From a virus, in IMG/VR virus record IMGVR_UViG_3300003937_000219, positions 1-22,106 of that record: DNA of 22,106 nucleotides. One strand, written 5' to 3'. The first letter of the stretch is position 1, and every line of letters begins with the position of its first letter. Below, one piece after another: positions 20,597 through 22,106 of the stretch. The position numbers and the translations under genes are program-made. The notes beneath the pieces were generated by a model. That model was not told where the DNA came from. It was given only the letters and a program-made list of their open reading frames with translations, and did no database searches.

Positions 20597-21916
20597 ATGG
20601 GTCAACCACAAAAACAAGTAGCCACAGAAAGCGAATTAGATAGTGCATTAGATGATGTTCTAGCCGCTAATGGTATTGAAGTAGATGATACTCTACCAGA
20701 ACCTGTAGTATTTGATTATACTGACGAAAAAGTCAAAGAAATGATTGTGAGTAGTCGTGTTCGCCTTCTTATTCGTCACCCATTTTTCGGTACACTTGCT
20801 ACTCGATTGAAATTAGTTGAGGCAGAATGGTGTCCTACAGCCGCTACTGACGGCAGACATTTTTATTACAACTGTGATTTCTTCCGAACTATGACATCAG
20901 AAGAAATTGATTTCGTTGTTGGTCACGAAGTTCTTCACTGTGTATATGAACACTGTGGTGAGTATGGTCGTTTGATGGACATGGAAGAAAATTCACGTGA
21001 CATGAAACTTTGGAATATTGCGGCTGACTATAAAGTCAATCAAGCCCTAGTCGAATCACGTGTTGGTGTTATGCCAAAGATGGCATTACATGACCGAAAG
21101 TATTACAGGAGTTACACCGAAGAGATTTATGAACACCTTAAAGAAACTGGCGAGGGTGATGATAAAGAAACATTAGACCAGCACATGTTTGGTGACGGTA
21201 ACGGTGACGGCAAGAATGACCCAACTGGTCGTGGTGCTCCTATCAAAGTTTCTAAGCAAGAAGCCCAAGCGATTAAAGACCAGATGAAACAGGCTGTAAT
21301 ACAAGCGGCACAATCAACTGATGCCGGTACTCTTCCTGGTGATGTTAAAAGAATTATAAATGGCATGACTAATCCTAAAATGGATTGGCGTGAACTTCTT
21401 AACATTTCAATTCAAAGTCTTTTGAAAAGTGATTTCACATTTATGAGACAATCTCGTAAATCACAATCAATGGGTGTTTATCTTCCTGGTTCAAAAAATG
21501 AAGAAAAGATTGATGTTGCAATCGCACTTGATGTTTCTGGTTCTATTTCATCTACTATGATTGAAGAGTTTCTTGGTGAAATGTCTGGCATTATGCAACA
21601 GTTCCAAGACTTCAAAATTCGTGTTTGGACTTTTGATACCGAAGTAAATGGCGAGGGTTATAAAGAGTTTGACCCGTACAATGCCGATGAACTTAAAGAG
21701 TACGAGATTATCGGTGGCGGTGGTACTGACTTTGATATCAACTATCAGTTTATGAAAGATAATGATATTGAGCCTGATAAGTTTATTATGTTTACTGATG
21801 GCTTACCTTGGGATAGTTGGGGTGACGAAAGTTATTGTGATAGTTTGTTTATCATTCACGGTTCTGAAAGCATTGTCCCACCTTTCGGTGAACATGCATA
21901 CTATAGCGAGGGATGA
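20597..21916 (+). CDS. VWA-domain protein with metallopeptidase-like N-terminal domain (DUF2201 type), MoxR partner
   Basis: This 439-residue protein combines two parts. The N-terminal part has HEVLH (110-114), an HExxH zinc motif, with a conserved WNIAADYKVNQ helix after it, as in putative metallopeptidases of the DUF2201 kind. The C-terminal part is a VWA domain with the metal-ion site D-x-S-G-S (D312, S314, S316), a later GGGGTDF threonine and FTDGLPWD. An acidic linker with a glycine-rich DGNGDGKND run separates them. VWA proteins of this kind work with MoxR ATPases; the ATPase here is at 12802. The start ATG 20597 has AAGAGGA upstream and promoter P9. Whether the HEVLH site cleaves peptide bonds is unknown. 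Confidence 0.88.
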   Translation: MGQPQKQVATESELDSALDDVLAANGIEVDDTLPEPVVFDYTDEKVKEMIVSSRVRLLIRHPFFGTLATRLKLVEAEWCPTAATDGRHFYYNCDFFRTMTSEEIDFVVGHEVLHCVYEHCGEYGRLMDMEENSRDMKLWNIAADYKVNQALVESRVGVMPKMALHDRKYYRSYTEEIYEHLKETGEGDDKETLDQHMFGDGNGDGKNDPTGRGAPIKVSKQEAQAIKDQMKQAVIQAAQSTDAGTLPGDVKRIINGMTNPKMDWRELLNISIQSLLKSDFTFMRQSRKSQSMGVYLPGSKNEEKIDVAIALDVSGSISSTMIEEFLGEMSGIMQQFQDFKIRVWTFDTEVNGEGYKEFDPYNADELKEYEIIGGGGTDFDINYQFMKDNDIEPDKFIMFTDGLPWDSWGDESYCDSLFIIHGSESIVPPFGEHAYYSEG

Positions 21917-21917
21917 T

Positions 21918-22106
21918 ATGAATGTATGGGTTGGAACATTGTTAACAATACTATTCCTTATTATTGTATTCACACTCTTTGGCTTTACTGGCTTAACTTT
22001 AGTAATCCTGCCTTGGATGCTTTATATGTGGGCAACAGAAAAAGACTATCCAAAAAAGGTATGTCAGGCTTGTATAGAAGAAATACATATAGAAGCAATC
22101 AAATGT
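21918..22106 (+). CDS. N-terminal part of a small membrane protein (partial)
   Basis: An open frame begins two bases after the VWA gene stop and runs off the window after 63 codons. ATG 21918 is chosen as the earliest start in this frame; ATG 21922 is in another frame. The first 35 residues are strongly hydrophobic (VWVGTLLTILFLIIVFTLFG then TGLTLVILPWMLYMW) and suggest one or two membrane helices. A short hydrophilic part follows with two cysteines four positions apart (VCQACIEE). Function unknown. Confidence 0.6.
   Translation, partial: MNVWVGTLLTILFLIIVFTLFGFTGLTLVILPWMLYMWATEKDYPKKVCQACIEEIHIEAIKC

Noticed and set aside
1-22106. CRISPR arrays, insertion sequences, integrase or attachment sites
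   Set aside because: No regularly spaced direct repeats, transposase or integrase motifs, or terminal repeats were seen; the only clear direct repeat is within the SGNH-like gene pair.

Overview
This window looks like part of the genome of a marine T4-like myovirus. I place it by gene content: a family B DNA polymerase (gp43 type), a gp45-type sliding clamp, a T4 RNase H/flap nuclease, a DsbA-like protein, a MoxR ATPase with a VWA partner, and a flavin halogenase of a kind known from marine cyanophages. All 29 genes lie on the + strand, overlap heavily (ATGA, TAATG, GTGA and TTGA junctions), are AT-rich, and use ATG, GTG and TTG starts. The host cannot be read from the sequence; a low-GC marine bacterium or a cyanobacterium would both fit.

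Layout. 1-530: tail of an unknown gene, a promoter with a hairpin at its start site, and a DsbA-like gene. 526-7069: replication and nucleotide block: DNA polymerase, DNA adenine methyltransferase-like protein, sliding clamp, a YdcH/DUF465-like small protein, adenine phosphoribosyltransferase, S-adenosylmethionine synthetase and an unknown protein. 7133-11663: RNase H, then a tightly overlapping accessory run: eukaryotic-type phosphomannomutase-like HAD protein, two unknowns, two tandem SGNH-like paralogues, and a degenerate short-chain dehydrogenase-like protein. 11736-13926: three small unknowns and a MoxR AAA+ ATPase. 13932-14022: a GC-richer run of four stem-loops that looks like a structured RNA ending in a hairpin. 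14072-18875: a four-gene operon of adenylate-forming ligase, FAD-dependent halogenase, GNAT-like acyltransferase and beta-ketoacyl synthase. 18931-22106: a protein with a possible OB-like end, a 53-residue protein, a small alarmone hydrolase-like HD protein, a VWA/metallopeptidase-like protein and the start of a membrane protein.

Regulation is unusually legible. Nine sigma-70-like promoters share an (A)AACTTGACA-type -35 and usually a TGT just before the -10; two of them embed the TGA stop codon of the gene upstream in the TTGACA box. Two T4 late-type boxes (TATAAATA and GATAAATA) precede other genes. The promoters of the 84-residue gene and the VWA gene carry the same 14-base inverted repeat at the start site, and the MoxR promoter resembles the former, suggesting shared control.

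The most striking part is the ligase-halogenase-acyltransferase-ketosynthase operon. It resembles a miniature natural-product or lipid-modifying pathway carried by a virus. Its ketosynthase keeps all catalytic residues, its halogenase keeps the catalytic lysine and glutamate, and its first gene appears to be translated from a leaderless message. The product is unknown.
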